Positions 13,895-15,456 of a DNA stretch of 15,456 nucleotides are shown piece by piece (the stretch's first letter is position 1; the number at the start of each line of letters is the position of its first letter). Made by a program: the position numbers and the translations under genes. This DNA is from Bacillota bacterium. Lineage in GTDB: Bacteria > Bacillota > Clostridia > Lachnospirales > Lachnospiraceae. The notes below the pieces were generated by a model that saw only the letters and a program-made list of their open reading frames with translations, was not told where the DNA came from and made no database searches. Location of the stretch: assembly GCA_023411225.1 (NCBI GenBank), contig JAEYPA010000150.1:1-15456 (forward strand), read 5' to 3'.

Positions 13895-15244
13895 CTAATA
13901 TCGTACAAAAATGATTATCATAGAAACCATTAATACCAAAAAAGTGGCCGGTACCAACTTCTTACAGTACCTTCCCCAGCTAATAGGATGTCCCGACTTA
14001 GCTGCCACTGAGGTCCCTACTACATTGGCAGAAGCTCCAATTGGAGTAGCACTTCCTCCTATATCTGTACCCATGGATAATGCCCAAACCAGCACAGAAA
14101 GGTTTGTATTTTGCGTAGCGGATAAACTCTTTATAACAGGAATCATAGTTGCGGCAAATGGAATGTTGTCCACAAACGCACTTGCTATAGCAGATACCCA
14201 TAAGATAATGGCAATCATCAGCATTACATTGCCTCCGCTGATTTTCCCTATAAAGGATGCTACAATGTCGAGAACTCCTGTCTGCTCCAGACCACCAACT
14301 ACAATAAATAAACCAATAAAGAACAATAGTGTCTTGTAATCAACCTTTTTTACAATATCTCCTATATGTCTTGGAGCCGTTAGTAGGGTAACTAAGGCAA
14401 TAAAAGTGCCAATAAAGGCAACCGTTAAACCAGTCTGAGCATGAGTAACCAATAATACAATGGCACATAAGAAAATTAGGCTGCTTATAACAAAGCTCTT
14501 TTTATCTGTTATGGCTTCTTTAGGATTCGGATAGTCCTCTATTTTAATTTTAAAGGATGACTGCTTTAATTCCTTTTTAAACGCAAAATAAAAATAGAAA
14601 ATTACAAGAATCAAACTGATTCCTGCCATAACACCTGTGTTGACAATAAAATCACCAAAGGAATACCCCAATGATGTTCCAATAATAATATTGGGTGGAT
14701 CTCCACACATTGTGGCAGAGCCGCCTAAATTGGCACAGAAAATCTCCGCTAAGATCATAGGTACCGGATTAAACTTCAATAATTGTGCCAATTCTACCGT
14801 TACGGCGGCCAAAAATAAAATAACTGTAATGCTGTCAATAAACATAGCGAGAATAGCAGACATTAGCATAAAAGTGATAAAGATAGGAATGGTTTTGTAA
14901 TGTACGATATTCGCAATTTGCATACAGAGCCATCTAAAAAAACCCACTCTGGCCATTCCCTCCACCATAATCATCATACCTGCAATAAATATAATGGTTT
15001 CCCAGTTAATTCCACTGGAAGTCTCAACTGTTGTTCCAGTATGATACCAAAAATCCAGTCTGAATATCGTATGTACATTTATTGTATCTATGATCGCGTC
15101 TACATTTTGCATACAGCCGCCAAATACAACAAGCAGTGCCAATAATGCACTGCACAGAGTAATGATATGCCGTTCGAATTTTTCTGTAATAATTAGAGCG
15201 AACATTACAACAAAAATAAGAACGGCAAACATTTGTGCTACCAT
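13895..15244 (-). CDS. ArsB/NhaD-type ion transporter (IT superfamily permease)
   Basis: Integral membrane transporter, 449 aa, about 11-12 helices. It belongs to the ArsB/NhaD/SLC13-like superfamily that moves anions or exchanges Na+/H+. Signature elements are IDSITVILFLAA (136-147) and GGSATMCGDPPNIIIGTS (174-191). Related copies in the second half are VDNIPFAATMIPV (358-370) and GGSATPIGASANVVGTS (396-412), showing the inverted-repeat architecture of the fold. The substrate cannot be read from the sequence. No arsR or arsenate reductase gene is nearby, so calling it an arsenite pump would be unsafe. ATG 15244 follows AAGGAGGAG. It leads an operon with the cytidylate-kinase-like gene. The region upstream is occupied by a group II intron ending 85 bases away. 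Confidence 0.92.
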   Translation of the reverse strand: MVAQMFAVLIFVVMFALIITEKFERHIITLCSALLALLVVFGGCMQNVDAIIDTINVHTIFRLDFWYHTGTTVETSSGINWETIIFIAGMMIMVEGMARVGFFRWLCMQIANIVHYKTIPIFITFMLMSAILAMFIDSITVILFLAAVTVELAQLLKFNPVPMILAEIFCANLGGSATMCGDPPNIIIGTSLGYSFGDFIVNTGVMAGISLILVIFYFYFAFKKELKQSSFKIKIEDYPNPKEAITDKKSFVISSLIFLCAIVLLVTHAQTGLTVAFIGTFIALVTLLTAPRHIGDIVKKVDYKTLLFFIGLFIVVGGLEQTGVLDIVASFIGKISGGNVMLMIAIILWVSAIASAFVDNIPFAATMIPVIKSLSATQNTNLSVLVWALSMGTDIGGSATPIGASANVVGTSVAAKSGHPISWGRYCKKLVPATFLVLMVSMIIIFVRY

Positions 15245-15333
15245 TTGTACTCCTCCTTAAATTTATCTGATAGTGTGTTCGAAGCCTTTGGAGACTTTTT
15301 ATCGATAGATTTGAATTGCTAAGATAAACATCG

Positions 15334-15399
15334 AGTAGGAGGGAGTGACTAACTCCCGTCCTCTCACCACACCGTGCGTACCGTTCGGTACACGGCGCG
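15334..15399 (-). ncRNA. Group II intron domains V and VI
   Basis: Domain V (15399-15368, 32 bases) folds as CGCGCCGUG paired with CACGGUGUG, a 2-base CG bulge, and UACC/GGUA closed by the loop GAAC. The triad CGC at its base forms C-G, G-U, C-G pairs, as in class IIC. Domain VI (15364-15334) has an outer stem AGAGGA with UCCUACU and an inner stem GGGAGU with ACUCCC around a 5-base loop. One A on the 3' side (position 15336) is left unpaired, six bases before the proposed intron end: the expected branch point. Confidence 0.85.
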
Positions 15400-15400
15400 T

Positions 15401-15456
15401 TCAATAGTTGACGTACACTGACTGATAGGCAATGGCTAAATCATAGTAGCCGCTGT
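15401..15456 (-). CDS. ltrA: Group II intron-encoded reverse transcriptase/maturase, C-terminal end only
   Basis: Seventeen codons and a TGA are visible, reading SGYYDLAIAYQSVYVNY. The Gly-Tyr-Tyr-aromatic-rich tail and its position two bases before domain V fit the usual placement of the maturase ORF in domain IV of class C introns. The fragment is too short for a family call by itself; the assignment rests on the adjoining ribozyme domains. The remainder lies beyond position 15456. Confidence 0.7.
   Translation of the reverse strand, partial: SGYYDLAIAYQSVYVNY

Larger units (their letters stand above)
15330..15456 (-). mobile_element. 3' end of a group IIC intron, continuing beyond the window
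   Basis: On the minus strand the order is: end of a maturase reading frame (stop at 15401-15403), domain V, domain VI, then the sequence CTCGAT that would form the 3' boundary at about 15330. The CGC catalytic triad in domain V points to the bacterial class C lineage. Such introns typically insert just after transcription terminators. The remainder of the intron, including most of the reverse transcriptase gene, lies to the right of the window. The flanking gene downstream is the ArsB/NhaD transporter on the same strand. Confidence 0.87.

Noticed and set aside
13911..14339. Plus-strand 142-codon frame
   Set aside because: Fully antisense to the well-supported ArsB/NhaD transporter gene; no independent support.
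13895..15244. Naming the transporter an arsenite efflux pump (arsB)
   Set aside because: Family resemblance only; no arsR, arsC or arsA nearby and substrate-defining residues cannot be read.
15024..15404. Minus-strand 126-codon frame across the transporter start and intron end
   Set aside because: Overlaps the transporter gene in another frame and runs through intron domains V and VI; not coding.

Overview
The window looks like chromosomal DNA of a strictly anaerobic, low-GC Firmicute, most likely a clostridium of the Lachnospiraceae type. The evidence is A/T-rich intergenic DNA, strong AGGAGG-type ribosome binding sites, a pyruvate:ferredoxin oxidoreductase, and a class I (strict-anaerobe) hybrid cluster protein. 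All supported genes lie on the minus strand, so transcription runs from the right end to the left. The exact species is inference.

Left to right. (1) 1-880: the N-terminal third or less of a pyruvate:ferredoxin oxidoreductase, cut by the window edge, preceded by a 72-codon acidic ORF. (2) 1015-2749: a sodium:solute symporter (SSF) gene with its own terminator, a perfect consensus promoter and a repeat-rich leader. (3) 2801-4645: a membrane 7TM diguanylate cyclase with a GGDEF active site but no I-site, plus its terminator and a palindromic operator candidate. (4) 4711-6771: hcp (hybrid cluster protein) with a fused C-terminal redox-disulfide (DUF1858-like) domain, and a 16-bp palindrome centred exactly 41.5 bp upstream of the predicted start of transcription. 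(5) 6793-7431: a small nitroreductase. (6) 7560-12671: a four-gene operon of FtsX-like ABC permease, ABC ATPase, OmpR-type regulator and sensor kinase, a layout typical of peptide/antibiotic sensing and efflux modules. (7) 12771-12988: a 44-codon gene with a strong ribosome binding site and its own terminator. (8) 13237-15244: an ArsB/NhaD-type transporter followed by a cytidylate-kinase-like protein in one operon. (9) 15330-15456: the 3' end of a group IIC intron (end of the maturase ORF, domain V, domain VI with bulged A), entering from the right edge 85 bp upstream of the transporter gene.

The most interesting signal is regulatory. The neighbouring hcp and diguanylate cyclase genes each carry upstream a near-perfect palindrome of the form TGTAA-N6-TTACA (TGTAACAAATGTTACA and TGTAATTTTAATTACA). 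In both cases the palindrome can sit at about -41 relative to a plausible -10 box, the class II geometry of CRP/FNR-family activators such as HcpR. This suggests a small regulon in which nitrosative or redox stress switches on both the NO-detoxifying hybrid cluster protein and c-di-GMP synthesis. The regulator itself is not in the window.
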